Source: Cyclobacteriaceae bacterium (GTDB taxonomy: Bacteria > Bacteroidota > Bacteroidia > Cytophagales > Cyclobacteriaceae). Taken from it: DNA of 64,000 nt. Under the pieces are notes generated by a model. That model had not been told where the DNA came from. It did no database searches and saw nothing but the letters and a program-made list of their open reading frames with translations. Both the position numbers and the translations under genes were made by a program. Position 1 is the first letter of the stretch; the number at the start of each line of letters is the position of its first letter. Shown one piece after another: positions 43,031 through 52,392 of this stretch. The stretch is taken from contig JAEUUI010000008.1 in the NCBI GenBank assembly GCA_016786585.1, forward strand, positions 416,425-480,424, in the 5' to 3' direction.

Positions 43031-43843
43031 ATGGAATTAAAACTACTGATTGAAAGGGCATGGGAGGATCGCTCTCTGCTTCAGCAAAAGGAAACAACCG
43101 ATGCCATCCGCGAAGTTGTCGATCACCTCGACAAGGGAAAGCTCCGTGTGGCCGAGCCGGATGGAAATGGCTGGAAAGTTAACGAGTGGATCAAAAAAGC
43201 TGTGATTCTGTATTTCCCGATCCAGCAAATGGAAACTATTGAAGTCGGGCCGTTTGAGTTCCATGACAAGATTGCGCTCAAGAAAAATTATAAGGCACTG
43301 GGAGTGAGGGTAGTTCCGCACGCTATCGCACGGCACGGTTCGTACATCAGCAAAGGCGTTATCCTGATGCCTTCGTACGTTAACATCGGTGCGTATGTGG
43401 ACGAAGGTACCATGGTTGATACCTGGGCTACTGTTGGAAGTTGTGCACAGATTGGCAAAAACGTTCACCTGAGTGGCGGTGTTGGCATCGGGGGTGTGCT
43501 TGAACCGGTACAGGCTGCCCCTGTGGTGATCGAGGATAATGCGTTTATCGGTTCACGGTGCATCGTGGTAGAAGGTGTTCGGGTAGGCAGGGAAGCCGTG
43601 CTTGGCGCGAATGTAGTGCTTACGGCAAGTTCAAAAATCATCGATGTAACGGGCGACAAACCTGTTGAATATCAGGGATATGTACCCGAGCGGTCGGTAG
43701 TAATTCCGGGATCCTTCCCTAAAAAGTTTGCCGCGGGTGAATATTCGGTCTCATGCGCACTCATTATCGGTAAACGAAAGGAAAGTACTGACAAGAAGAC
43801 GTCTCTTAACGATGCGTTGCGGGAAAACAGCGTATCTGTTTAA
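43031..43843 (+). CDS. dapD: 2,3,4,5-tetrahydropyridine-2,6-dicarboxylate N-succinyltransferase
   Basis: 270 residues, the usual DapD length. Helical N-terminal domain (LIERAWEDRSLL), then a left-handed beta-helix with hexapeptide repeats from ~105 (PSYVNIGAYVDEGTMVDTWA, a DapD signature) and PVVIEDNAFIGSRCIVVEGV. C-terminal GSFPKKFAAGEYSVSCALII. It uses succinyl-CoA to acylate tetrahydrodipicolinate in lysine and diaminopimelate synthesis. Starts 34 bp from the divergent glycosyltransferase gene. Confidence 0.97.
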   Translation: MELKLLIERAWEDRSLLQQKETTDAIREVVDHLDKGKLRVAEPDGNGWKVNEWIKKAVILYFPIQQMETIEVGPFEFHDKIALKKNYKALGVRVVPHAIARHGSYISKGVILMPSYVNIGAYVDEGTMVDTWATVGSCAQIGKNVHLSGGVGIGGVLEPVQAAPVVIEDNAFIGSRCIVVEGVRVGREAVLGANVVLTASSKIIDVTGDKPVEYQGYVPERSVVIPGSFPKKFAAGEYSVSCALIIGKRKESTDKKTSLNDALRENSVSV

Positions 43844-43918
43844 ATTAGGGCATTTTACCAAATTGGCATTTACTTTGACAAACTAGTTTTAGAGGCGTTA
43901 CGACCTTTCTGGTAGATT

Positions 43919-44737
43919 ATGAAGAAACTGGCGTTTGGATTTTGTATAGTGATCGGCTTGTCGGCCTTTACGGCTGATAGCAGACAAGAGGTTTATCCCC
44001 GTGTGAAGAACGACAGCTTTACTAAAGGTGAGGTGTTAGACTATCGGATGAGCTACGGAATTTTTACCGTAGGCCGGGGAACAACGAAGATTGACAGCAA
44101 ATACTTTAAGCTTAACAACCGCGATTGTTTCAAAGTCGAGGTTACGGGTAAAACGGTCGGCATGGTTGATTGGGTTGCCGATGTTGACGACCAGTGGGGC
44201 GCATATATCGATACCGCGGCATTGGTGCCGCACATGACGTATCGCAAGATCCGGGAAGGTAAATACAAGAAAGACGAGGTTGTTAACTTTGATCACGTTC
44301 GCGGAAAAATTGAAGCAAAAGTTTTCAGTCACAAAACGGGTAAGTTTAAAACACCGGTTTATCATGAGGCTCCGAAGCATGTACGCGACCTGATTTCCGG
44401 GTTCATGTATCTCCGTACGCAGGATTTGAGCAAAGTGCGCATTAATGATACTGTTATCGTGTCCGGATTTTTTGAAGACTCCGTGTATAACCTGAAGGTT
44501 GTATTCAAGGGCCGCGAAACCTTGAAAACAAAAGCGGGGAAATTCCGGGCGCTGGTATTCAAGCCTTCCATGCCTAAAAACTCCCTGTTTGATGGTAAAG
44601 ATTCCATTACAGCCTGGTTTTCTGACGACAAAAACCGGATCGTTCTAAAGGTGGAAGCCGACATGTTCATCGGTAGTGCGGGCGTTGAACTCACGGGATA
44701 CAAAGGCGTGAAAAATCCCCTAAACATCGTCAGATGA
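43919..44737 (+). CDS. DUF3108 exported protein
   Basis: 272 residues with signal peptide MKKLAFGFCIVIGLSAFTAD. The pattern GEVLDYRMSYGIFTVGRGTT, the GMVDWVADVDDQWGAYID segment and the later LKTKAGKFRALVFKP are the DUF3108 hallmarks. It is a periplasmic beta-rich protein of unknown role, widespread in Bacteroidota. The gene starts 75 bp after dapD. Confidence 0.88.
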   Translation: MKKLAFGFCIVIGLSAFTADSRQEVYPRVKNDSFTKGEVLDYRMSYGIFTVGRGTTKIDSKYFKLNNRDCFKVEVTGKTVGMVDWVADVDDQWGAYIDTAALVPHMTYRKIREGKYKKDEVVNFDHVRGKIEAKVFSHKTGKFKTPVYHEAPKHVRDLISGFMYLRTQDLSKVRINDTVIVSGFFEDSVYNLKVVFKGRETLKTKAGKFRALVFKPSMPKNSLFDGKDSITAWFSDDKNRIVLKVEADMFIGSAGVELTGYKGVKNPLNIVR

Positions 44738-44778
44738 TGTTAATAATCCAGTAACTTTAGTCAGGTAAACCTGAAACT

Positions 44779-45156
44779 ATGTTAAAAGAATTTAAAGCTT
44801 TCGCCATCCGGGGAAACGTAATCGATCTCGCGATAGGTGTTGTTATCGGTGCTGCATTTAACAAAATCGTAAGCTCACTGATTGATGATGTAATTACTCC
44901 CCTAATCCTTAAACCGGCTCTTGAAGCAGCGCATTTAAGCCGGTTAGAAGAACTTACTGTTTTCGGTACGGTGAAATACGGAGTATTCCTCTCAGCAATC
45001 CTCAACTTTATCATCGTAGCGTTTGTGCTGTTTTTGGTTGTGAAAGGAATCAATGCCGCCAGAAAGAAAGAGGAGGCAAAAGCTTCTACAGCGCCACCAC
45101 CACCACCGGAAGACATCAAATTGTTAACAGAAATCAGAGATCTCTTAAAGAAATAA
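44779..45156 (+). CDS. mscL: Large-conductance mechanosensitive channel MscL
   Basis: 125 residues. MLKEFKAFAIRGNVIDLAIG followed by VVIGAAFNKIVSSLIDDVIT is the near-invariant MscL N-terminus and first helix. The second helix is FLSAILNFIIVAFVLFLVVK, then a proline run (PPPPPE) and the C-terminal helix LLTEIRDLLKK. A pentameric inner-membrane safety valve opened by membrane tension. Start ATG 44779. A bidirectional terminator follows directly. Confidence 0.98.
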   Translation: MLKEFKAFAIRGNVIDLAIGVVIGAAFNKIVSSLIDDVITPLILKPALEAAHLSRLEELTVFGTVKYGVFLSAILNFIIVAFVLFLVVKGINAARKKEEAKASTAPPPPPEDIKLLTEIRDLLKK

Positions 45157-45171
45157 CAATCTCAATCCCGA

Positions 45172-45206
45172 AAAAAAAGACCCGAATTAAGCGTTCGGGT
45201 TTTTTA
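45172..45206. terminator. Bidirectional terminator between mscL and the convergent gene
   Basis: A-run, GACCCGAA, seven-base loop TTAAGCG, TTCGGGT and a T-run. The 7-bp stem has A and T tracts on both sides, so it can end transcription from both directions. The stop codon of the minus-strand gene (45187-45189) lies in the loop. Confidence 0.9.
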
Positions 45207-45477
45207 TTGTCAGTTTACGATAAGCGCGTTCATTCAGCCACCACATCAGCAGCCCGAATCCAAAAAATCCCATGATAACCCACACGACAAAACTGGTAAC
45301 GAGCTGCCCGACTTCAAAGACATGATCATCCTTAAAAACAACATGTACCAGCTGAAGAATCACAAACACGGGTATCGCCCAAAGCAGAACACCCTGCACA
45401 AGACAAAACTTCCATTTGCCCATCTTGCGCTTTGTCTTCCAATGCGCAACAAATTTTTTCTCCCGCTCGGTCGGCAT
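45187..45477 (-). CDS. Small two-helix membrane protein
   Basis: 96 residues from ATG 45477 (MPTEREKKFVAHWKTKRKMG), 1 bp after the upstream stop; the frame's earlier start at 45501 overlaps that gene. A basic N-terminus, then helices CLVQGVLLWAIPVFVILQLV and VTSFVVWVIMGFFGFGLLMW. No family recognised. Cotranscribed with the dehydrogenase gene. Its stop sits inside the shared terminator. Confidence 0.75.
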   Translation of the reverse strand: MPTEREKKFVAHWKTKRKMGKWKFCLVQGVLLWAIPVFVILQLVHVVFKDDHVFEVGQLVTSFVVWVIMGFFGFGLLMWWLNERAYRKLTIKNPNA

Positions 45478-45478
45478 A

Positions 45479-46369
45479 TTATTTCTTAAAGCGCGAGGCA
45501 ACCACTAGATCTTTGCTGCCTGCTGAGTATTGATAAAATCCCGAACCTGACTTAACGCCTTTATGGCCAGCCTGCACCATGTTCACCAGCAGGGGACAAG
45601 GCGCATATTTCGGATTGCCGAAACCATCATGTAACACGTTGAGAATGAATAAACAAACGTCCAGTCCGATAAAGTCCGCCAGTTGTAATGGGCCCATCGG
45701 GTGTGCCATTCCGAGCTTCATTACCGTATCGATTTCTTCTACTCCCGCAACACCTTCGTGCAGCGTGTAAATCGCCTCGTTAATCATTGGCATTAATATA
45801 CGGTTCGCTACAAACCCGGGATAATCATTTACTTCAACCGGAATTTTCTCCAGCATTTTTGAAAGACTCATGATCGTTGATGTGACTGAGTCGCTAGTGT
45901 TATAGCCCCGGATAACCTCTACGAGTTTCATCACCGGCACGGGGTTCATAAAATGCATTCCAATTACTTTATCCGGACGTTTGGTTGCGGCCGCAATTTT
46001 TGTGATAGAGATGGATGAGGTATTGGATGCCAGGATGGTTTCCGGTTTGCAAAAACCATCAAGGTCCTTGAATATTTTGAGCTTCAACTCGGCATTTTCA
46101 GTAGCTGCCTCGATAACAAGATCGGCTTGCTTAACGCCCTGCTCAATCGAAGTAAAAGTTTTAATGTTTTCGAGCGAAAGCTTTTTCGCATCCGCGGTGA
46201 TTAGTTGCTTGCTTACCTGGCGGTCGAGGTTTTTCTCGATCGTAGCGACAGCCTTTTTCAGAGCATCTTCAGAGATATCAATAAGCGATACAGCGTAGCC
46301 ATACTGTGCAAATACGTGTGCAATGCCGTTGCCCATAGTACCTGAACCGATTACCGCAATATTTTTCAT
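45479..46369 (-). CDS. 3-hydroxybutyryl-CoA (3-hydroxyacyl-CoA) dehydrogenase
   Basis: 296 residues. N-terminal NAD-binding GSGTMGNGIAHVFAQYG, DLVIEAATENAELK, then the catalytic His in GMHFMNPVPVMKLVEVI and a C-terminal helical domain (DYPGFVANRILMPMINEAIY; GPLQLADFIGLD). Single-function length, matching Hbd/PaaH/MmgB. It oxidises L-3-hydroxyacyl-CoA to 3-ketoacyl-CoA in butyrate, fatty acid or phenylacetate routes; the particular pathway is not shown by the neighbours. Confidence 0.95.
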   Translation of the reverse strand: MKNIAVIGSGTMGNGIAHVFAQYGYAVSLIDISEDALKKAVATIEKNLDRQVSKQLITADAKKLSLENIKTFTSIEQGVKQADLVIEAATENAELKLKIFKDLDGFCKPETILASNTSSISITKIAAATKRPDKVIGMHFMNPVPVMKLVEVIRGYNTSDSVTSTIMSLSKMLEKIPVEVNDYPGFVANRILMPMINEAIYTLHEGVAGVEEIDTVMKLGMAHPMGPLQLADFIGLDVCLFILNVLHDGFGNPKYAPCPLLVNMVQAGHKGVKSGSGFYQYSAGSKDLVVASRFKK

Positions 46370-46487
46370 AGTGTAAAGTTTAACCGGCCAAATATAGCGC
46401 AGATTCCATGACCTCTGAAACGCGTATTCGCAATTTATCTATGTGATGTATTGGCTAACGATAGTGCTGCTGCACTGCGATGAGCCA

Positions 46488-46520
46488 ATAAAAAAGCCAC
46501 CCGGTTTGGATGGCTTTCTA
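46488..46520 (-). terminator. Intrinsic terminator after secG
   Basis: Minus strand: AGCCATCC, loop AAACC, GGGTGGCT, then six T. The 8-bp stem contains one G-T pair. It ends the miaB - sigma-54 - lptE - TPR - secG unit. Confidence 0.85.
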
Positions 46521-46538
46521 TCGTAATGTCTTTAGAAA

Positions 46539-46880
46539 CTATTTGGTTGTATCACTTGCTGGTTTTTCAACCGGTGCGCTTGGAAGCGGAGCCGACTGAA
46601 CAGGAGCTGCATCTTCACCTGCACGCTCAAGAAGCTCGTTGGATGAACCTGAGTTAGGTGTTACAAAGTTGGTGGACAGTGACAATACCATAATCGCTAC
46701 GATAAAGCCCCATGTCAATTTCTCTAAAAGATCACCGGTTTTCTTAACCCCAATGATGTTGCTCGCGCTCGAACCACCTGCGAGGTTTGAAAGTCCGCCT
46801 CCTTTTGAGTTCTGTGCTAATACCACTAAAACCAGTAAAACGGCAATAAAAATGATGGCTCCGACAATAACAGTAAACAT
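46539..46880 (-). CDS. secG: Preprotein translocase subunit SecG
   Basis: 113 residues. First helix FTVIVGAIIFIAVLLVLVVL, then AQNSKGGGLSNLAGGSSASN, the conserved SecG loop, and a second helix (WGFIVAIMVLSLSTNFV). A Bacteroidota-type Pro/Ala-rich tail follows. It assists SecYE in protein export. Starts 2 bp after the upstream stop. Confidence 0.95.
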   Translation of the reverse strand: MFTVIVGAIIFIAVLLVLVVLAQNSKGGGLSNLAGGSSASNIIGVKKTGDLLEKLTWGFIVAIMVLSLSTNFVTPNSGSSNELLERAGEDAAPVQSAPLPSAPVEKPASDTTK

Positions 46881-46882
46881 AA

Positions 46883-47746
46883 CTACTTCTTCAGGTCTTC
46901 AATTTGAGCCGCAAAGTAAGTCTTTTTTTGCGGAAACTTCCAAATCAGCTTTTTAAGAACCTCAATTGCCTTTTCTTTTTTACCCTGTCGGATCAGGATT
47001 TCCACCAGCGTTTCAGAGATCACATTGTCGGCAAACTCCCCGTTTTTAATCTCGGTAAGATCGCCTGCAACCGTCATTTCCGAGCGCGACTTGGCTGTAA
47101 TGGTGGGCTGTGCTTTAATGAACTGATCGATTATCTCGATTTGCTCGCGGGTCTTTTCATTTTCGGGAGCGATTTTTTTCTTGGTTGTTTTAATCTCTTC
47201 GATCAGCGGGTCAGCCTTTACCTCCACAGCTTTTTTAGGTCTTCCGATTGGTTTGCGGGCAGGTTTCTTTTCTTCTTCGACATCCGGTATGCCGATCTCC
47301 ATCACGCTCACCATTTTCTCAAAATTGTGCTTGAGTTCGTGAAGGCGTTTTAAATCGGCAATCACTTCATCTGCATAATCGATACCGTCCGACTCCTGTG
47401 GTGTAACCGTTACGCTAACTTCTTCGGCTGCCGCAGAAGCAACCTGGGTGAATTCAACAACCGTGGTGCGAACAACAGTCGCTGTGTGAACAACGGTTGT
47501 AGTGACCGGCACCTGTTCTTCGGTCATGATTTGTTTTAATACCGAACGGTCCGTGCTGTAAACGGCTGCGGATTGCAAAATATGCTGCTGGTTCTCCAGA
47601 TTGTGATCTTTGCTTACACGGGCTGCAAGGGCGTGTAAGAACTGGCTATACGGGTATTGATCGCACAGTGAAATTACTTCCGTTGCCTCTTCTGTTGAAG
47701 AAGCTGTGTAGTGACTTAGCAGATCAGTAAGTTGTTGTTTGTCCAC
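46883..47746 (-). CDS. TPR-like conserved protein between lptE and secG
   Basis: 287 residues if started at GTG 47746 (MDKQQLTDLLSHYTASSTEE). No ATG fits: the frame's ATG at 47833 overlaps lptE and adds a basic extension, and the next Met is about 70 residues downstream. The N-terminal helices (CDQYPYSQFLHALAARVSKD) and the C-terminal SETLVEILIRQGKKEKAIEV are TPR-like. The middle is charged and low-complexity, with KPIGRPKKA, an AT-hook-like GRP core. Conserved at this place in many Bacteroidota genomes as I recall; function unknown. Confidence 0.8.
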   Translation of the reverse strand: MDKQQLTDLLSHYTASSTEEATEVISLCDQYPYSQFLHALAARVSKDHNLENQQHILQSAAVYSTDRSVLKQIMTEEQVPVTTTVVHTATVVRTTVVEFTQVASAAAEEVSVTVTPQESDGIDYADEVIADLKRLHELKHNFEKMVSVMEIGIPDVEEEKKPARKPIGRPKKAVEVKADPLIEEIKTTKKKIAPENEKTREQIEIIDQFIKAQPTITAKSRSEMTVAGDLTEIKNGEFADNVISETLVEILIRQGKKEKAIEVLKKLIWKFPQKKTYFAAQIEDLKK

Positions 47747-47783
47747 ACCGGAGGATTTTGACCTTAGTAAAAATAGGATTTTT

Positions 47784-48314
47784 TTACCAATTGGCAACCG
47801 AGGCGTTGAAGATGTCCAGGCTGATCTGGTCAAAGATTTGTTTGATCAGCGACTCTTCAATGTCGGCCAGATTCTGGTCGTTTCCGAAATCTTTAAAGAA
47901 TGAAAAGCTCTTGTCTTTAAAACTCATCGTCTCGTCAAGCGTGTTGATGTAGTTTGCTTTTACCGTGATCGTAAGGCGTGTAGATGACGCTGAGTTGATT
48001 GGGCTGTCGGTATTGGCTACCGGTGCAATCGGGGTAACACGATAGTCAGTGATTACACCTTCAAGCGTAAGTTCTCCATTACCCTGAACAATGCTGATGT
48101 TTGTGTTCTGAATAAAATAATCTTTTAACCGGTTGGTAAACGTTTGGCCCAGGTTGGCGGGACCAAGATCGGTGTTGTTATAAAACTCCTCAATCACCAG
48201 CGTCTTGGCAGTTGTTGATGTGCCCTGAAAAGAATAGTTAACCTTGCATGACGTAGTAACAAACAGCAACGCAATGGTAAGTGGAAAAAATAATCGGCTA
48301 CTCTTCAAGGTCAT
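47784..48314 (-). CDS. lptE: LptE-family LPS-assembly lipoprotein
   Basis: 176 residues from ATG 48314, which overlaps the upstream sigma-54 gene by 17 bp; the longer frame to 48410 lies in that gene. Lipobox TTSC, then KVNYSFQGTSTTAKTLVIEE and the beta/alpha pattern of the LptE family (TFTNRLKDYFIQNTNISIVQ; LTLEGVITDYRVTPIAP). It plugs the LptD barrel in the outer membrane to insert lipopolysaccharide. Confidence 0.9.
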   Translation of the reverse strand: MTLKSSRLFFPLTIALLFVTTSCKVNYSFQGTSTTAKTLVIEEFYNNTDLGPANLGQTFTNRLKDYFIQNTNISIVQGNGELTLEGVITDYRVTPIAPVANTDSPINSASSTRLTITVKANYINTLDETMSFKDKSFSFFKDFGNDQNLADIEESLIKQIFDQISLDIFNASVANW

Positions 48315-49554
48315 ATTGTTTGATTTTGCGGTACAGGGTGCGTTCCGAAATACCCAAATCACGTGCCGCATTTTTTCGTCTGTTGTTGTTTTTTTGAAGT
48401 GCCCGGACAATCAATTCCTTTTCTTTCTTTTCGATGGAAAGTGAATCGTCTTCCGTTTCATGACTGATGTCGTGAACTTCTTCTCCTGTCGTTTCTTCGT
48501 GAACGTTTGGTACAACGGTATTGTAATCGAGCAGTTGTGACTCCGTTGCCGGGATGCTATCGAGGCCTTCAAACAATTCCGGATGTTCCTTAATCATTTG
48601 GGTTGCATTGCCGCCCTCACTAAACGCACGCAGCACAAGTTTCTTTAGATCGACCATGTCTTTCTTCATGTCGAACAGAACTTTGTAAAGGATGTCGCGC
48701 TCCGAAAAAGAATCGGATGAACCCGAGCCATTTCGGTACAAAGCCGGCAGGTTGCTTTCCTGCGGAAGGTATTGCAACAAACGCTCAGCGTTAATTTCCT
48801 TGTTATCGGTTGACAGTACCGACATCTGTTCCACCAGGTTCTTCAGCTGACGGATGTTTCCGGGGAAACGGTATTTCAACAATGTTTCTTTGGCATCTTC
48901 TGTTAACGCGATCGGCTTTACCTTGTATTTCTCGGCAAAATCCCCCGCGAATTTGCGGAACAGCAACTCAGCATCCTTTCCGCGTTCCCGCAAAGGCGGA
49001 ACGTAAATCGGAACAGTGCTTAAACGATAGTAAAGGTCTTCACGGAACTTGCCTTCTTCAACCTTCAGCATCAGGTTAACGTTGGTGGCCGCAACAACAC
49101 GAACATCTGTTTTAATAACCTTCGATGATCCTACTTTTATAAACTCACCGTTCTCCAGCACGCGCAGTAAACGCGCCTGGGTTCCCAGTGGCATTTCACC
49201 GATTTCATCGAGAAAGATTGTACCGCCATTCGTTACTTCGAAATATCCTTTACGGGCTTCATGCGCACCGGTAAACGATCCTTTCTCATGACCGAATAAC
49301 TCGGAGTCAATTGTTCCTTCCGGAATTGAGCCACAGTTGATGGCAATGAACTGTCCATGCTTGCGCGAACTCAGGTTATGAATGATTTTTGAAAAGGATT
49401 CTTTACCGCTTCCGCTTTCCCCGGTGATCAGCACCGACATGTCAGTCGGGGCAACCTGCATCGCTACGCGTACGGCATTATTCAAAATAGGGGACGCCCC
49501 GATAATGCCGAACCGTTGTTTGACACTTTGTATTTCTGAATCGCTAATGTTCAT
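48298..49554 (-). CDS. Sigma-54-dependent transcriptional activator
   Basis: 418 residues from ATG 49554 (MNISDSEIQSVKQRFGIIGA), 1 bp after the miaB stop. AAA+ domain: Walker A GESGSGKE, the sigma-54 contact loop as GSFTGAH (family GAFTGA), Walker B GGTIFLDEIG and YRFPGNIRQLKNLVEQ. C-terminal Fis-type HTH (VRALQKNNNRRKNAARDLGI; RTLYRKIKQYDLEE). No N-terminal receiver or sensory domain, so control must come through other proteins or expression. Sits in the conserved miaB-lptE block, possibly controlling envelope genes. Confidence 0.94.
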   Translation of the reverse strand: MNISDSEIQSVKQRFGIIGASPILNNAVRVAMQVAPTDMSVLITGESGSGKESFSKIIHNLSSRKHGQFIAINCGSIPEGTIDSELFGHEKGSFTGAHEARKGYFEVTNGGTIFLDEIGEMPLGTQARLLRVLENGEFIKVGSSKVIKTDVRVVAATNVNLMLKVEEGKFREDLYYRLSTVPIYVPPLRERGKDAELLFRKFAGDFAEKYKVKPIALTEDAKETLLKYRFPGNIRQLKNLVEQMSVLSTDNKEINAERLLQYLPQESNLPALYRNGSGSSDSFSERDILYKVLFDMKKDMVDLKKLVLRAFSEGGNATQMIKEHPELFEGLDSIPATESQLLDYNTVVPNVHEETTGEEVHDISHETEDDSLSIEKKEKELIVRALQKNNNRRKNAARDLGISERTLYRKIKQYDLEE

Positions 49555-49555
49555 G

Positions 49556-51007
49556 TTATTCAACAGCTTTACCAATCAACGTTCCGCGGGTGGAACGTTC
49601 TACCAAAACATTTACGTATTGTCCTTTTTTGAAGTTTTCCTTCGGGAATACGATCACCTTGTTATCGGTGTTCCTTCCCTGCAGAAAGTCGTCCGAACGC
49701 CTTGAGAAACCTTCCACGAGTACGCGCTGAACTTTGCCTACCATACGCTCATTCCGGAACGTTGAGTGTTCGTTCTGAAGCGCAATAATTTCCTCCAGCC
49801 TTCGCTTTTTAACGTCTTCGGGGATATCATCCTGATACTTCTTCGCGGCAAGCGTTCCGGGCCGTTCCGAATAAAAGAACATGTAGGCGTAGTCGTAAAC
49901 AATCTCCCGCATCACAGATAATGTTTCCTGATGCTCTTCTTCCGTTTCGGTGCAGAATCCTGCAATCATGTCGGATGAAATGCCGCAATCTTCTCCCAGA
50001 ATTTCGCGAACGCGTTTTGCTTTCGCGGTGTACCATTCGCGTGAGTAGCCCCGGTTCATCAAGTCGAGTATGCGTGTGCTTCCGCTTTGCATCGGCAGGT
50101 GAATATTCTTGCAGATGTTTTCATGCCTTGCCATCGCAAACAACACTTCATCGGTAATGTCTTTCGGGTGTGAAGTCGAAAATCTTACCCTCAGGTCAGG
50201 ATGAATCTGTGCAACAAGTTCCAGCAGGTTCGCAAAGTTCACCACCTGGTCGGCTCCGCTTTTTTCAAGCCGCGCTTTATTGTTTTCTGATTCACTCCAC
50301 TTGTATGAATCTACGTTCTGCCCAAGCAGTGTTACCTCACGATAGCCCTGTTCGAACAACGCTTTTGCTTCCGCAACAATTGAGTGCGGGTCACGACTGC
50401 GTTCGCGACCACGTGTAAACGGCACTACGCAGAACGAACACATGTTGTCACATCCGCGCATGATCGACACGAATGCCGTAACACCGTTTGAGTTCAGTCG
50501 AACCGGATTGATGTCGGCATAGGTTTCTTCGCGCGATAAAAATGTATTGATTGCTTTGTCGCCTTCGTCAACCTGTGCGATTAGCTTCGGCAAGTCGCGG
50601 TAAGCATCCGGACCGGCTACCAGGTCGACAATCTTTTCTTCTTCGAGTAATTTCGTTTTAAGGCGTTCGGCCATACAGCCGAGAATACCCACCAGCAATT
50701 CAGGTTTCCTTTTCTTAAAACCATTAATATGGTTGAGCCTGTTGCGAACGGTTTGTTCCGCCTTCTCGCGGATTGAACACGTATTCAGAAAGACAACGTC
50801 AGCTTCGTTAATATCAGAGGTGGTGTCGAAGCCGTCCTTCTGTAAAACCGAGGCTACGATTTCGCTGTCGGAAAAATTCATCTGGCAGCCATAGCTCTCG
50901 ATGTACAGCTTGCGGCTTTTGCCCGTGTTCGAATCCTTTGAGGTCTGGTATGTCTCACAACCCTCGGCTCCGTCCAGAATACCCAAATCGTCAATTAATT
51001 CCTTCAT
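49556..51007 (-). CDS. miaB: tRNA-2-methylthio-N6-dimethylallyladenosine synthase MiaB
   Basis: 483 residues. N-terminal MTTase domain with Cys in [26 protein letters not shown] and GCMAER; radical SAM motif [20 protein letters not shown] (CxxxCxxC); C-terminal TRAM domain ([20 protein letters not shown]). The three upstream Cys bind the auxiliary cluster. It adds the methylthio group to i6A37 of tRNAs. First gene of the block ending in secG. Confidence 0.97.
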   Translation of the reverse strand: MKELIDDLGILDGAEGCETYQTSKDSNTGKSRKLYIESYGCQMNFSDSEIVASVLQKDGFDTTSDINEADVVFLNTCSIREKAEQTVRNRLNHINGFKKRKPELLVGILGCMAERLKTKLLEEEKIVDLVAGPDAYRDLPKLIAQVDEGDKAINTFLSREETYADINPVRLNSNGVTAFVSIMRGCDNMCSFCVVPFTRGRERSRDPHSIVAEAKALFEQGYREVTLLGQNVDSYKWSESENNKARLEKSGADQVVNFANLLELVAQIHPDLRVRFSTSHPKDITDEVLFAMARHENICKNIHLPMQSGSTRILDLMNRGYSREWYTAKAKRVREILGEDCGISSDMIAGFCTETEEEHQETLSVMREIVYDYAYMFFYSERPGTLAAKKYQDDIPEDVKKRRLEEIIALQNEHSTFRNERMVGKVQRVLVEGFSRRSDDFLQGRNTDNKVIVFPKENFKKGQYVNVLVERSTRGTLIGKAVE

Positions 51008-51082
51008 TATTCCTGATAAGGACGCAAAAATACAAATTTTAGTGCGTTATTGTGACATCTTGTCAGTACGAATTTCGACCGC

Positions 51083-51601
51083 ATGCCAGCCATAATTAAG
51101 TCAGTTCGGGGGTTCACTCCCGAGTTTGGAGCCAATTGTTTTTTCGCGGATAACGCGGTGATTGTCGGGGAAGTCCGGATGGGCGACAACTGTACGGTAT
51201 GGTTTAACGCTGTCGTACGGGGCGATGTACATTCGATCACGATCGGCAACAACACCAACATTCAGGATTGTGCGGTTATCCATTGCACCTACCAGAAGGC
51301 GAAGACAGTAATCGGTAATAACGTATCAATTGCGCATCATGCCATCGTGCACGGCTGCACCGTTCATGATAACGTACTGATCGGAATGGGTGCGATTGTA
51401 ATGGATAATGCCGAAATAGGCGAGAACTCGGTAATCGCTGCAGGTGCCGTGGTGCTTCCCGGAACCAAAGTTGAGCCAGGAAGTATGTATGCAGGTATGC
51501 CTGCAAAACGTATGAAAGATACAGGCGATGAAATGCGCGAAGTTATTCAGCGCACGGCCCGTAACTACCCGATGTATGCCGAATGGTTTAAAGACTCCTG
51601 A
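51083..51601 (+). CDS. Gamma-carbonic-anhydrase family protein
   Basis: 172 residues with the left-handed beta-helix of the YrdA/PaaY/gamma-CA family: GDNCTVWFNAVVRGDVHSIT, then ligand-bearing NIQDCAVIHCTYQK and SIAHHAIVHGCTVHDNVLIG, and GMGAIVMDNAEIG. The three metal His are in place, so it may be a real metal enzyme. C-terminal helix packs against the trimer. Cytoplasmic; the reaction is not certain in this family. Divergent from miaB. Confidence 0.93.
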   Translation: MPAIIKSVRGFTPEFGANCFFADNAVIVGEVRMGDNCTVWFNAVVRGDVHSITIGNNTNIQDCAVIHCTYQKAKTVIGNNVSIAHHAIVHGCTVHDNVLIGMGAIVMDNAEIGENSVIAAGAVVLPGTKVEPGSMYAGMPAKRMKDTGDEMREVIQRTARNYPMYAEWFKDS

Positions 51602-51711
51602 CCATTAAGGGATAAATGAGGTCTTTCAAAGACGCGATTTACATTTTATCTGAAAGGATGCAGTGATTTTTAGGTACAAAACGTTAAATTCAGGATTGAT
51701 CAGTACGAGTT

Positions 51712-52284
51712 ATGAAAACAACCGGTAATAGAGGCTATGACCCTCAGGTAATAGCTGAATACAGAAAGCAAATGCAGGCGAAAGGACAGCGTTACATTGT
51801 TGAAGAAGCTGACGATGATAACAATGAAGAGTATTTGCATTTTTATTTCATCGGTAAAGATGATGATGGGGTTGAACTCGTATATGATGCGGTGATGTAC
51901 ACCCTGCGGATGCAACACGAAAGCGAATTATTCGAGATTGCTGAGCACAAGGCCGCACAACATTTTCCGGATTATAGGAAAATCGCATACGAAGAAGATG
52001 AGAACGGAGACCTGTCAACGCTCGACAGTCGCCAGGAAGAAATTGGTCTGTACATGGCCGAAGTAATTCTTGACCTTGAAGAGGAGGAGGCGGTAAAAGT
52101 TCAGGAACATGTTGATATGGACAAGCATGTTGATTTTGGAATTGCGTTGGATATCGGCTTACACGTTGAAGCGATTACCCCGGAGGTGATCGCGAAGTTT
52201 ATTGACGACTTTAACAGCGACAACCTTCAGTTGGACGATACCTTGTATTCGTTCCAGACCACCGAGGAAGAAGCTGATCATTAA
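51712..52284 (+). CDS. Acidic conserved-looking hypothetical protein
   Basis: 190 residues, rich in Asp and Glu (IVEEADDDNNEEYLHFYFIG; ILDLEEEEAVKVQEHVD). No signal peptide or membrane helix. The pattern AVMYTLRMQHESELFEIAEH looks helical. I do not recognise the family. It lies between the gamma-CA and OmpH-like genes. The 110-bp gap upstream contains GTCTTT-C-AAAGAC but no clear promoter. Confidence 0.7.
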   Translation: MKTTGNRGYDPQVIAEYRKQMQAKGQRYIVEEADDDNNEEYLHFYFIGKDDDGVELVYDAVMYTLRMQHESELFEIAEHKAAQHFPDYRKIAYEEDENGDLSTLDSRQEEIGLYMAEVILDLEEEEAVKVQEHVDMDKHVDFGIALDIGLHVEAITPEVIAKFIDDFNSDNLQLDDTLYSFQTTEEEADH

Positions 52285-52356
52285 GAGACAGCCCGCCCGG
52301 CATTTCGATCGCAAACCCCGAATTCCGGGGCATGGTGCACAATCAAGGCATATCCT

Positions 52357-52364
52357 TATATTTG
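52357..52364 (+). promoter_or_regulatory. TAnnTTTG promoter box upstream of the OmpH-like gene
   Basis: TATATTTG is a full match to the Bacteroidota -7 consensus, 28 bp before the ATG at 52393. No convincing -33 TTG at the usual distance. A CCCCG-AATTC-CGGGG hairpin lies upstream (~52316-52330) and may end the previous transcript. Confidence 0.5.
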
Positions 52365-52392
52365 TAGCCTTAAATTACAATACACCCTCGAA

